A DNA stretch of 64,000 nucleotides from CAMPKL01 sp963817465 (lineage in GTDB: Bacteria; Acidobacteriota; Terriglobia; Bryobacterales; UBA6623). Below, piece after piece: positions 20,552-30,140 of this stretch. Within the stretch, counting starts at the first letter, position 1; every line of letters begins with the position of its first letter. The stretch is taken from assembly GCA_963817465.1 (NCBI GenBank), contig CAWFOP010000023.1:62001-126000 (forward strand), read 5' to 3'. Made by a program: the position numbers and the translations under genes. The notes under the pieces were generated by a model, which made no database searches, was not told the DNA's origin, and saw only the letters and a list, made by a program, of their open reading frames with translations.

Positions 20552-20567
20552 AAGTCCTTTAAGTCCT
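20552..20567. promoter_or_regulatory. Direct repeat AAGTCCT x2 in divergent intergenic region
   Basis: AAGTCCT occurs at 20552-20558 and again at 20561-20567, nine bases apart, in the 100-base gap between the metalloprotease and the winged-helix gene. OmpR-type winged helices bind tandem direct repeats of about this spacing, so autoregulation is possible. This is an inference from position only. Confidence 0.25.
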
Positions 20568-20623
20568 CATAGAGCTTTCTTAAATCTTTCCGGGCGACTT
20601 ATTAGAGGATTCTCAGAGCCGTC

Positions 20624-22804
20624 ATGTTCCTCAAAACGCAGCAGTCCTATGATTTCGGACGCTTCCGTCTTGAACCTCGGGAACGCCGTCTTCGGCATGG
20701 CGGCAAGACGGTGCCGTTGACGCCCAAAGCGTTCGACCTTCTGCTCGTGTTGGTCGAGCGTCACGGCCATCTTGTCGAAAAAGACCGTCTGATGGAGTTG
20801 GTCTGGCCCGACGCCTTCGTCGAGGACTCTAATCTCGCCTACAACATCTCGGTTTTGCGGAAGGCGCTGGGGGAGGAAGACGACAGCAACCGCTTCATCG
20901 AGACGGTGCCGAAGCGAGGCTACCGCTTTGCGGTCCCCGTTCAGGAGCGTCGACGGGTCCGGGCGGCGAGGAACGCCGGGGTTGCGATCGGGCTCGCCGC
21001 CATCCTCTTGTTTGTGGGCGGGTTAAGCTGGCGCCTTTCGCGCCCGAGCTCCGATTCGGCGCCGACGGCGGATTACGCAGTCCGTCCCGTCCCGTTGGCT
21101 GTGTCTCTGGGTGCCGAGATCCACCCAAGTTTCTCGCCCGACGGAACGCAACTGGCATTTGCATGGAATAGCGAGGACGAGGATCAGTACGACATCTACG
21201 TGAGGGTGATCGGTCCGGGACGTCTCTTGCCGGTCATTCAAAACCCTGCCGATGACATCAGTCCTGTGTGGTCGCCCGACGGCCGCTGGATCGCCTTCGT
21301 ACGCCGCGCTCCCCGGACCGCCACTCAACTCGGCGCCAGCGTCATTAGCGCCCAGGGAAGACTTGCCCGCGTATTCGTTGTCCCGGCTCTCGGCGGCCAG
21401 GAACGAGGGATTGCGGAAATCCGCCTCCCCGGCATCGATGCTGGCCCATACTTGTGCTGGTCACATGACGGCACGGCGCTGATTGTTACGGACAGGCCAT
21501 CGGAATCGGAGCCGTTTGGGCTCTTCGTGCTGGGATTGGATGACGGGCGCAAGCGCCGCTTGACCTCCTCGCCGTCGCTTGACCGCACTCCGGCTCTGTC
21601 GCCCGATGGTCGCATCCTTGCCTTTGCTCGAGGCGCCGTTTCCAGCAGCGAGATCTATTTGTTGCCCCTTTCCGACAGGCTGCAGACAGAACGGGTTCGC
21701 CGGCTGACCTTCGACAATCGGCAAAGCCTAAACCCGGCGTGGAGTCGCGACGGCCGGAGCATCCTCTTCGTCAGCGGGTCGTTGTCCTCGCGCGCTCTCC
21801 GGCGCATCCCTATCGACCGCCCCGGGAAGTCCCAACGTGTCATCCTGCCGGCCGAGGGCGTCTCCGCCCCCGCCTTGGCCCGCGGCGCGCGACGACTGGT
21901 TTATGTCCAGGAAACCGAACAACGCAACATCTGGCGAATGAGATTGCCGGAGCCGTCCGAGGAGAAGGCCGGCCTGCCGCGACTCCTGATCTCATCGACG
22001 CGGATAGAGAAGCAGCCGCAGTTCTCCCCTGACGGCCGAAGAATCGCTTTCGGATCGAATCGCTCCGGAACGGAAGAGATCTGGGTCTGCGACAGCGATG
22101 GCTCCAACGCCGTCGAATTGACCTCTTTCCATGGGCCGGCGACCGGTGCGCCGCGATGGTCGCCGAACGGACGGCGAATCGTCTTCGACGCCTTTCCGCA
22201 CGGTGTAGGCGAAATCTATGTGATATCCGCCGAAGGCGGTCCGGCGACACGGCTGACAAACGACCGATACGTCGATACGGCGCCCAGCTGGTCGCGCGAT
22301 GGGCAATGGATCTATTTCATCTCGGAACGTGGGGGGGCGAGGCAGGTCTGGAAAATGCCTGCGGATGGTCCCTCCGATTCGAGTGCGATTGTGCAGTTGA
22401 CCAAGCAGGGCGCCGGATTCGCACCGTTTGAATCGATGGACGGAAAGTTCGTGTTCTACTCGAAAAACTCAAGAGTTCCGACGGCGGTCCCTGGGACTCG
22501 CAAGTCGCGGTCAGAGCTTTGGAGAGTTCCCCGTGAGGGCGGCGAGGAATTGCGGATCCTCGAAGAAATCGAGGGCGGCGGCGGCTATGCGCTCACGGAC
22601 GACGGCGCATATTTCCTGACCAAGAGCGACCCCAGCGTCATTGCCTTGAAGCACCTACGGTTCTCTGACGGTAAGATCCGACCGGTGACTCTCTTCAAGA
22701 CGTTCGTGAACCATCTTGCCGTCTCACCGGACTCGCGCTGGCTGCTTTATTCGCAGGGCGACCAGGCTGGCGCTGATCTGATGTTGGTGGAGAACTTCCG
22801 CTGA
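20624..22804 (+). CDS. CadC/ToxR-like membrane regulator with PD40 (TolB-type) propeller
   Basis: A 726-residue protein. Residues about 8-105 are an OmpR/PhoB-type winged-helix DNA-binding domain (FRLEPRERRLRHGG, LTPKAFDLLLVLVE, VPKRGYRF). One membrane helix lies at about 118-140 (GVAIGLAAILLFVGGLSW). Residues about 165-720 hold PD40/WD40-like propeller blades (FSPDGTQLAFAWNS, WSPDGRWIAFVRR, FSPDGRRIAFGSNRSG, WSPNGRRIVFDA, WSRDGQWIYFIS). This is a one-piece sensor-regulator: cytoplasmic DNA binding and a periplasmic propeller. The architecture is expanded in Solibacter-type acidobacteria; the signal is unknown. Confidence 0.88.
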   Translation: MFLKTQQSYDFGRFRLEPRERRLRHGGKTVPLTPKAFDLLLVLVERHGHLVEKDRLMELVWPDAFVEDSNLAYNISVLRKALGEEDDSNRFIETVPKRGYRFAVPVQERRRVRAARNAGVAIGLAAILLFVGGLSWRLSRPSSDSAPTADYAVRPVPLAVSLGAEIHPSFSPDGTQLAFAWNSEDEDQYDIYVRVIGPGRLLPVIQNPADDISPVWSPDGRWIAFVRRAPRTATQLGASVISAQGRLARVFVVPALGGQERGIAEIRLPGIDAGPYLCWSHDGTALIVTDRPSESEPFGLFVLGLDDGRKRRLTSSPSLDRTPALSPDGRILAFARGAVSSSEIYLLPLSDRLQTERVRRLTFDNRQSLNPAWSRDGRSILFVSGSLSSRALRRIPIDRPGKSQRVILPAEGVSAPALARGARRLVYVQETEQRNIWRMRLPEPSEEKAGLPRLLISSTRIEKQPQFSPDGRRIAFGSNRSGTEEIWVCDSDGSNAVELTSFHGPATGAPRWSPNGRRIVFDAFPHGVGEIYVISAEGGPATRLTNDRYVDTAPSWSRDGQWIYFISERGGARQVWKMPADGPSDSSAIVQLTKQGAGFAPFESMDGKFVFYSKNSRVPTAVPGTRKSRSELWRVPREGGEELRILEEIEGGGGYALTDDGAYFLTKSDPSVIALKHLRFSDGKIRPVTLFKTFVNHLAVSPDSRWLLYSQGDQAGADLMLVENFR

Positions 22805-23221
22805 CAGGACGGGGCGCTCTCATGCGCTTCGGTCCGACGATTCGCGGCTTCCTCGCGCCAATGCCCGCCGCCCCGAAAATTTGGTGAGAGGCGGGACGAA
22901 GAGATGCGGACAAGAGATGCGGAAGAGATGAGCGACAATCGTAGCCGACTACCACCCGCGCCACGGCGATTCGGGCGTGATCGGGGGCGGCGAATGGACC
23001 GGCTTGCGACGAGACAAATACGCGAGCGCTCGGCGCCGCATCGGGCTAAGCAGGTTAGCTGGAGCGTATTGGAGCCCTTCGCGGCGCGGCGCTACGAATG
23101 TTAGGCTTCGTCCCCTCCGACGCACCCGCACACTCTAACCCAACGCCAAGCGGATACAATATGCGCGATCCTGGTATCCATTGAGATCGACGGATGACGG
23201 CCTGATTTTGGAGAACGAGAC
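22805..23221. other. 417-base gap; short tandem repeat only
   Basis: No convincing gene is seen. The only structure is a short tandem repeat at 22899-22930, AAGAGATGCGGA twice followed by a third partial AAGAGATG. Weak open frames here lack family resemblance. The region next to the cupin start contains GGAGA seven bases before its ATG. Confidence 0.4.
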
Positions 23222-23638
23222 ATGAAGGTATCGAGAAGAGAACTGACCCTGTTGTTTCCGGCGCTCGCGGCGGCGCAGAGTCCCAGCGAAGCGGGCTTGC
23301 AGCCGTCCTTGGCGTTCCCTTTTGAGGACCAACCGGTCCGCAAGAACGGCGATGGAAAGTCGCGGCAAATCCTCAGCGGTAAGACGCATATCGGGTTTCT
23401 AGTCGATCTGCACGCATCCGAGATGCCTCCGGGCGGAGTGCCGCATCCGCCGCATCATCACGAGCACGAGGAAATGTTCCTGGTTCGCGAAGGGACGATG
23501 GAGATCACGATCGAGGGCAGCACCACCAAACTGACCCCTGGGTCGGTGGCCTACATTGCATCCAACGAAATGCACGGAGTGCGCAACGTCGGCAAGACAA
23601 CGGCGCAGTATTTCGTCCTAGCGCTGGGAGGCGTCTAG
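23222..23638 (+). CDS. Cupin-domain protein
   Basis: A 138-residue single-domain cupin. The metal-binding motif 1 is rich in His (PHPPHHHEHEEMFLV, about residues 76-90) with the usual following glycine (REGTMEI). Motif 2 appears as PGSVAYIASNEMHGVRNV. The N-terminus (SRRELTLLFPALAAAQS) looks like a weak Tat/Sec export signal, so the protein may be periplasmic. Cupins range from isomerases to dioxygenases; the substrate cannot be read. GGAGA precedes the ATG. Confidence 0.78.
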   Translation: MKVSRRELTLLFPALAAAQSPSEAGLQPSLAFPFEDQPVRKNGDGKSRQILSGKTHIGFLVDLHASEMPPGGVPHPPHHHEHEEMFLVREGTMEITIEGSTTKLTPGSVAYIASNEMHGVRNVGKTTAQYFVLALGGV

Positions 23639-23850
23639 AGCGGAACTCCGGTCGTCCGGAGGAGGGGTTGGCCTTCCGAATCGGGTGCGCGCCGGCATGG
23701 GAATGGTCCGGCGTCCGCGCCCACCTTGCGGACTGCGATGACGCCTTGTCACCGATCTCGGAGCAAAGCAGCAAAAAGGACGGGGCCCAAAGCTCGGTTC
23801 GTGCTCGAGCCGCCTTGGGCCGTACTTCGGCCGTCGCCGAGAAGAGAGTC

Positions 23851-25021
23851 TTACGAGATCGCGCGGGTGAGCCCCGCCGCCACGGCCTCGGCGACGCGCG
23901 CCACGCCGGTCGGCCGGACGCTGGGGGCCTGTTTGTCGATCGCTTCGGCGAGCCGGCGGTAGCCTTGGATCAGCTTCGAGCGCTTGCGCATCAGAGTGTC
24001 CATCAGCGACGCCTCGCCCGGCGGAACGTCGCGGGGCAGCTCGAGGGCGACCGGACGGCGCACGATCTTCTCGACCTGCGGCTTGGTCAGGGAACCTTGG
24101 CCCAGCTTGTTCAAGATCAGCGCGACGTTGGTCAGATCGGCGCCGCCGCTCTCCATCTCGTCGATGCGCCGCCGCGCCATCGCCGCCGAGACGCGATCGC
24201 CGGTGCAGACCACGAACTTGAAGTCCGCCCTTTCGCGGGCGACCTCAAACTCTTCCTCGATGATCTCCGGCAGGTCGACGATCACCGCGTCGTACTTGCG
24301 CGCGGCGTAGCCGAGCATCCGCAGAAAGTCCCACGACGAGTATTGGTAGGGCTGGTTGCGCCGGTTGCGCGGCGTCAGGATCACGTCGAAGCCGCGAAAC
24401 CGGTGCACGAGCGTGCGCCAGGTCTGCTCGTTCAACGAATTGCACGCTTCGAGGGCCTCGATGATCGAAGGCTCGGGCTCGATGTCGAACCAGTAGGGCA
24501 GCGGTCCCGAACGCAGGTCGGTGTCGATCAGCAAGATGTTGCGCTTGAAATCGGCCGCCAGCGCATTGGCGACGTTGAGCGCGATCGTGGTCGCCCCGCA
24601 GCCTCCGGTGGCGGACTGTAAGGCGACGATGGGATGCGTGTCGGGGTCCTTGTCCTTGATCGCTTTCTGGATCGCCACGTGCAGGTTCGCAATCTCGAAC
24701 GGCGAAGGAAGATAGTCGCGGACGCCGAACTCGAGCCCTTCCTCGATGACCTCGTCCGGCACATCGCTCCCGTAGCCGATCACGGTCGTGCCGGGCGAAG
24801 CGACGAGAATGTCGACGGCGACCTGGTACGCCAGCGCCGGCGGCGTCGATCTCGAGAAACACGACTTGCGGCGCGTGCGTGTTGAGCATTCTCAACAGTT
24901 GATGCAGCGGCGGCGGCGCATCGAGAACGTGCGGGATCGCAATGTCTTTGATTCCGAGGCAGCAGCGGTGGAAGTAGTCCACCGTGCGAGGGTTCGTACC
25001 GAGGATGAACGCCGCGATCAC
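23851..25021 (-). CDS. CpaE/TadZ-like ATPase (one apparent frameshift)
   Basis: The product is about 389 residues once one extra base near 24836 is removed. The N-terminal part is a receiver-like domain (VIAAFILGTNPRTVDYF, and VASPGTTVIGYGSDV just after the break). The C-terminal part is a MinD-type ATPase with a deviant Walker A (GGCGATT, signature Lys missing), LLIDTDLRSGPLPYW and YDAVIVDLPE. CpaE/TadZ proteins place Flp/Tad pilus machinery at the pole; no pilus genes are nearby. Start taken as GTG 25021; further-upstream starts are possible because the frame stays open. Confidence 0.75.
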
Positions 25022-25112
25022 GAGAGGGGAGGCCCGCCTCCCCTTGGTTTCCCACGATCCGTACCAGAGGGCCAATCGGGTATACACACTAACCCGGCGT
25101 TCGGGGACTGAC

Positions 25113-26275
25113 CTAGGGTCTGCTGAGCTGACGCAGACGGCGAACGGCGTCGACGGTTTTCTCGACCGCGAAATCAATTTCGGCCGCTGTGGTGGAGCGC
25201 CCCAGGCCAAAGCGCAACGAGGCTTGGACCAGATCCGCCGGCAAGCCGATGGCTCGGAGCACATGGCTGGGCTCGGGATTGTTGGAGGTGCAAGCCGAGC
25301 CGCTCGACACCGCGACAGCGGTCAGGCCGCGGAGCAGCGACTCGCCGTCGACGCCCTCGAAGCTGACGTTAAGATTGTGGGCCAGGCGCGGCTCGCGCGC
25401 GCCGTTGAGATGCACGGCCGTCGAGCTCAGCGGTCAGGCCCGCGAGCAGCCGATCGCGCAGCGGGCCGAGCCGCTGCAGCTTCCGCATCCATTTCGGCGG
25501 CGGCGATCTCGCACGCTTTGCCGAAACCGACGATGCCCGGCGTGTTCAGCGTGCCGGAGCGCAACCCGCGCTCATGGCCCCCGCCGTCGATTTGCTCCAC
25601 GATCTCGGCGCGCCGCCCGCGGCGGCGGACGAACAGCGCGCCCGTTCCCTTGGGCCCGTAGAGCTTATGGGCGGTGAGCGACAGCAGGTCGATGGAATCT
25701 GCGTCGACGTCGATCGCGATCTTGCCGGCGGCCTGCGCGGCGTCGACGTGGAACAGCGCTCCCCGTTCGCGCACGATGCGCCCGATTTCGCGGATCGGCT
25801 GGATGACGCCGATTTCGTTGTTCGCGTACATCACCGACACCAGAACGGTGTCGGCGGTAAGCGCCTCTTCCACCTGAGCCGGTTCGATCAGGCCGCCCTC
25901 ATCCACCGCGAGGTAGGTGACGCGGGCGCCTTCGCGCTCCAGCCGGGCGATGGGGTCGAGCACCGCCTTGTGTTCGGTGACCACGGTAACGATGTGCGGC
26001 TCGCGCGACCCAGCCGCTTCGACAGCCCCCTTGAGGGCGAGGTTGTTTGACTCGGTGGCGCCGCTGGTGAAAACGATCTCGCGCGGATTCGCCCCGATCA
26101 GCGCCGCGACCTGCTCACGCGCTTGTGCGACGGCTTGGGCGGCCTTCCAGCCGAACGGGTGATTGCGGCTCGCCGCGTTGCCGAAATGCTCGGAGAAGTA
26201 CGGCAGCATGGCTTCGAGCACGCGCTCGTCGACGGGCGTCGTCGCATGGCAGTCGAGATAAATCGGAGTCCGCAT
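25113..26275 (-). CDS. iscS: Cysteine desulfurase, NifS/IscS type (two apparent frameshifts)
   Basis: A PLP enzyme that removes sulfur from cysteine for Fe-S cluster and tRNA thiolation pathways. The first 280 residues are intact (YLDCHATTPVDERV, FTSGATESNNLA, the PLP Lys in LTAHKLYGPKG). Two single extra bases follow, near 25465 and 25418. Between them a third frame supplies LGPLRDRLLAGLTAELD, and after them the C-terminus resumes (VHLNGAREPRLAHNLNVSF) with the active-site Cys in SSGSACTSNNPEPS. Corrected length is about 386 residues, normal for IscS. No iscU or scaffold gene lies beside it. Confidence 0.83.
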
Positions 26276-26282
26276 GAAGGGC

Positions 26283-26819
26283 TCAGGCGGAGCGCGCCCG
26301 ATGCTTCAATCCGAGCAGCAGCCGCAGCGCCCGCACGGTATGCACCCAAGCGGCGTACGCCAGCAGGTAGACGAAAGCAAACGGATACGCGACGAAACGG
26401 AACAGCGTCCGCACGGCTGACTCGCCGCCCAAGCCGCTGCGCTGCTTGCCCAGCGCGACCAGGTTGGACCAATGGCCGCGGTCGAGCCAGAAGAAATCAG
26501 CGTTCTCGTTGACGATGAGGAACTTCGCCGGCAGCATCGCCGCGGTCGCCCATTTCCACGGGGCCATCGTCGGATCGCCCGAAGACAGCACGGCGACCAC
26601 CGGGTGCCGCTGCGCCCGGAGCTCGCGCAGCAAAGCCCAGCGAAGGCGCGCGGTGTGCAGCCCCAAGACGGACCAGCAGCGGGAGGCTGAGGCGGGAGCT
26701 TCGCTGCGACAGATCAGCGCGTCGACCGGCAGCTCCGCCCCGAACACCGAGCGAATCCGCTCGATCGCTTGCTCGCCCAATGCCCGAGAGCCGCTTTCGA
26801 CCAGCAGCACCCGCGTCAC
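26283..26819 (-). CDS. Unknown protein with C-terminal membrane segment
   Basis: Seven bases upstream of the desulfurase and probably co-transcribed with it. About 178 residues from the GTG at 26819 (MTRVLLVESGSRALGEQ); a TTG at 26852 adds 11 residues. The N-terminal half alternates strands and helices like a nucleotide-binding or glycosyltransferase-like Rossmann unit (VLLVESGS, VVAVLSSGDPTM, KFLIVNENADFFWL). Residues about 140-165 are hydrophobic (FRFVAYPFAFVYLLAYAAW). I recognise no family and assign no function. Confidence 0.6.
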   Translation of the reverse strand: MTRVLLVESGSRALGEQAIERIRSVFGAELPVDALICRSEAPASASRCWSVLGLHTARLRWALLRELRAQRHPVVAVLSSGDPTMAPWKWATAAMLPAKFLIVNENADFFWLDRGHWSNLVALGKQRSGLGGESAVRTLFRFVAYPFAFVYLLAYAAWVHTVRALRLLLGLKHRARSA

Positions 26820-27140
26820 ATCGGGCGTTCTTCGCGAAACAAACCAGCGCAAGGCTTCATTTTAGGAGAACTTCTTTTCGGTCTGGTTTCGGGAAACAGC
26901 CCGAAGGCGCGTCTCGAAGGCATCTTCACTTCCGACATGGGACTTATGGGAAGCAGCTCTGGAAATGCAGTTGGACTGGGCGATTTGGCTGGGCAGTACC
27001 GGCGCCGACGCGAGATCGAGTCTCAAGTCAGACCAATTCGGCGCAGACCCAGGGGCGATAGCTGACATGAGTCCTTTGACGGCTGGTACCGCTTGCTCAA
27101 GGGCCCAATGGCGGATAGTCTTGGCGGCAGGAGAGCCAAG

Positions 27141-29060
27141 ATGAACCGCCCCGAAACGAACGAGAAGCCCCTCCAAAGTTGGAAAGAGATCGCCGCTTAC
27201 CTGGAGCGCGACGTTCGCACCGCACACCGCTGGGAGAAGGCAGCGGGCCTGCCGATCCGCCGCCATACGGACCGGAAACAGGCAAGCGTCTACGCCTACC
27301 CCAGCGAGCTCGAAGCTTGGCGCGCCGCCCGTCCGACGCAGGCCGCCGACGAATCGAGGGCGCCCGTTGGAAGCGCCCCGGGGCCTGGACCGCTGTTGCC
27401 GCACTCGCCGCCGCTGCCCTGGCCGTCGTCTACGGCCCCATTCTCAACCCCGACGCGCCGACGGCTGAAGCCGCTGAAGGCTCGATGCGCGCGGAGGCCG
27501 AATGGACGGATGTGGCCGCCGACACCTCCAGCCGCTTGTCGCCCGACGGGAAAATCTTGACCTACGCCGACTGGTCGACCGGTGAGCTCTGGATGCGCGA
27601 CGTCGAAACCGGCGCCAGCCGCGTCTTGACCAACGACGGCGATTGGGGCGTCAGCGACTCCTATGTCGAGACCGCCGCCGTCTCCCCCGACGGCACGAGG
27701 ATCGCCTCGGCCTGGATGAACCACAAGCTCGGCATCTACGAGCTGCGCGCCGGTCCCATGCCTGCCGAGGGCCAAACAGACAACGGCGCCGCCGTGTTCC
27801 AACCTCCGACCAATGCGTCTTCCTATGTCGACGTTCGCGGTTGGCTATCCAACTCGGAGATCCTCTTCGGATACGTATCCGGCCTTGGCTCAGACGCGCG
27901 ACTTGCCGTGGCCGACGTGGAGCAGGGCGCAACAAAGGACATTCGAGCCCTTCATTTTTCTGACGTCACCATCCCATCGCCCGATGGCCGTTGGGTTGCC
28001 GTCGGCATCTCGGACAATCCGACGGCTCCGCACGACATCGCTCTAGTTGCGGCCGACGGCTCCAGCGAAACTCGCGTAGTGAAGCATCCCGCCGACGACA
28101 CGCCTGTCGCATGGACTCCCGACGGTTCCCACCTGCTCTTCCGTAGCTCGCGAACGTCGGCCCCGTCTCTCTGGGCGCTTCCAATTCGTGACGGGAAAGC
28201 AACCGGCCAGCTGCGACTCGTGGCCAATGAAATAGCTCCGGCAGGCGCTGTGGGAATGTCTCCCTCGGCGCTGAAACAGGCGGCGGACACGGAATCGATT
28301 CTCGTCTGGGGAACCTCCTAAGCAGCAGCCGACCGCACGCGACGGAGATGCGCATCGGGCTGCCTCCAGTGTCATTCAACGTACGTCTCGACTTTCACGA
28401 GGCGAAGCGATCCTCGGCAGACGGACCCCATCGACCTGTCGGATCGCATCTTGCCTCTTCACGCAAACGCGGGCGAATGGTTCCGCGCTGAATAGCAGCG
28501 GTCGCCATCGAGTTCTTTTCACACTCCCAGCATTGCTCCGCGCCGTCCACTACCCTCCTGGGCACGCAAGGTCACAGCATTCACGGCACCCTTGTTCCGG
28601 TCAAGAGCGCGAAGTGCTGCCTGAGGGCAGCCGCGCCGGCATCTCGCTTTCGCCGGACGGGAAACGATTCGCGGTGCTGCAGGACAACCGGCGTGACGAG
28701 AAAGCGTTCACGATTTCCTTAATGGACATCGCTTCGGGACAAATGACGCAGCTAGCGGAGCTGACTCGGGACACGAGGGTGTCAGTGACAACGGCTTGGA
28801 CGCCCGACGGTAAGAACGTCCTGTTCTGGCGTCCGGCATCTCCCGAAGATAAGAACGCTGTGCGGCTCCAGCTTTGGATGCTGCCCGTCGACGGTGGGCA
28901 TCCTCGCAAGACGGAACTCTCTGTGGAGCACATCGTTCGCCCAAGTTCCCTCATCAACGTCCATCCCGACGGCGAGCGAGTCACCTTTTCAGCGGGCAGT
29001 GAGAAGTACGAAGTCTGGAAGCTCTCCAACTTCCTCGACCGCGTCGCGGCCAGCGACTAG
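27141..29060 (+). pseudogene. Broken HTH / PD40-propeller regulator
   Basis: From ATG 27141 (AGGAGA just upstream) the first 75 residues form the helix-turn-helix typical of acidobacterial PD40 regulators (SWKEIAAYLERDVRTAHRWE, then SVYAYPSELEAW). Near 27360 the frame must change to reach the membrane helix (TAVAALAAAALAVVYG) and propeller blades up to a stop at 28321. A 210-base stretch (28322-28532) has no frame that continues the propeller, after which the last blades reappear (ISLSPDGKRFAVLQ, TAWTPDGKNVLFW, INVHPDGERV) and end at 29060 with the usual EVWKLSNFL tail. Unlike other breaks here, one indel does not repair it, so the middle looks decayed or badly misread. Confidence 0.65.
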
Positions 29061-29068
29061 GCGCTGCT

Positions 29069-29242
29069 ATGCTCGGGCGACTCGCAAAAGAAGCGGCGCT
29101 GGTCCTGGCGCTTACAGCCTTGCTGTTGACCCTCGCGGCGACGGCCGGGTTGCCCGGCCGGACCGCTCCCCAAGGCGCCGAGGCATCCAATGCGAACGTC
29201 CCGGCCACACCCCGCCCAGATTTTGTGGAACGTCCTTGGTAG
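29069..29242 (+). CDS. Possible small exported or membrane protein (57 residues)
   Basis: This small frame begins eight bases after the PD40 gene's stop. It encodes MLGRLAKEAALVLALTALL followed by more hydrophobic residues, that is, one membrane helix or signal peptide at about 8-29, then a polar tail ending ERPW. No ribosome site is clear and no family is recognised. It may be a genuine small protein or a chance frame. Confidence 0.3.
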   Translation: MLGRLAKEAALVLALTALLLTLAATAGLPGRTAPQGAEASNANVPATPRPDFVERPW

Positions 29243-29452
29243 CGGCGTCCACTCTAACGAGTGCGACGAGGGCCGGGAGTAACTTCCTATATTGGAAAAT
29301 CCGGGAAGCAATACCTCAGCGAGGCGTCGTGCGCTGCGCCCGGTGGACCATAGAATCCGTTGAAGAACACCGCCGTCCGGCGCGCGCTGTGAACGTGCTG
29401 ACTTCGGACCGCAAACCGTCGCCGTCGCCCGCCGACGGCTAAACTGCGACGA

Positions 29453-30124
29453 GTGAATCGGCGCGCCCTCTTCCTTCTTCTCGCGGCGACAACGGTCTTG
29501 GCGCAGGACCTGCCGGCGCCCAAGACCAGCTACAAGGGCCGCACGATCGCGCAAACGATGAGCTATCACGGGGCGCCGTGGCTGCTCAGGGAGGAGCGCT
29601 ATCAGGAGGAGAATCCGCGGAAGCTGCTCGAAGCGCTCGGGTTGCAGCCGGGCATGACCGTCGCGGACGTCGGTTGTGGAAACGGCTTTTACACCCTCCA
29701 AATGGCGGAGCTCGTCGGCCCCCAGGGTCGCGTCTACGGGGTTGACATTCAACCGGAAATGCTGGCCATGCTCAAGGACCGCGCCGCCGCGGCCAAGATC
29801 GGGAACGTCATACCGACGCTCAGTTCCCCGGCCGACCCGAAGCTGCCCAAGGACTCGCTCGATCTCATCTTGCTGGTCGATGTCTATCACGAGTTCGCCT
29901 ACCCGGAAGAGATGCTCCGCGGCATGCGCGACGCGCTCAAGCCGAACGGCCGCATCGCCCTGGCCGAGTATCGGCTCGAGGACCCTGCCATCCCGATCAA
30001 GCTGCTCCACAAGATGAGCAAGAAGCAGATCGCAAAGGAATACAAACCCAACGGCCTGAAGCTCGTCGGGGAGTTCGACGAGCTGCCCTGGCAACATTTG
30101 ATGTTCTTCGGCCGCGCCGACTGA
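29453..30124 (+). CDS. Exported class I SAM-dependent methyltransferase
   Basis: A 223-residue protein starting at GTG 29453 with a signal peptide (ALFLLLAATTVLAQ). The Rossmann methyltransferase motifs are intact: VADVGCGNGFYT (motif I), VYGVDIQPEM (motif II), LILLVDVYHEF (motif IV-like) and LKPNGRIALAEY (post-IV). It resembles the UbiE/Methyltransf_11 group. SAM is cytoplasmic, so an exported enzyme is odd, although such predicted-secreted methyltransferases are repeatedly annotated in this phylum. Substrate unknown. It is convergent with the enolase-superfamily gene, 16 bases away. Confidence 0.8.
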   Translation: MNRRALFLLLAATTVLAQDLPAPKTSYKGRTIAQTMSYHGAPWLLREERYQEENPRKLLEALGLQPGMTVADVGCGNGFYTLQMAELVGPQGRVYGVDIQPEMLAMLKDRAAAAKIGNVIPTLSSPADPKLPKDSLDLILLVDVYHEFAYPEEMLRGMRDALKPNGRIALAEYRLEDPAIPIKLLHKMSKKQIAKEYKPNGLKLVGEFDELPWQHLMFFGRAD

Positions 30125-30140
30125 CGATCGCGATCAAGAT

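Noticed and set aside
22904..23104. 66-codon frame in the gap before the cupin gene
   Set aside because: Arg-rich, no ribosome site, no family; includes the short tandem repeat and looks non-coding.
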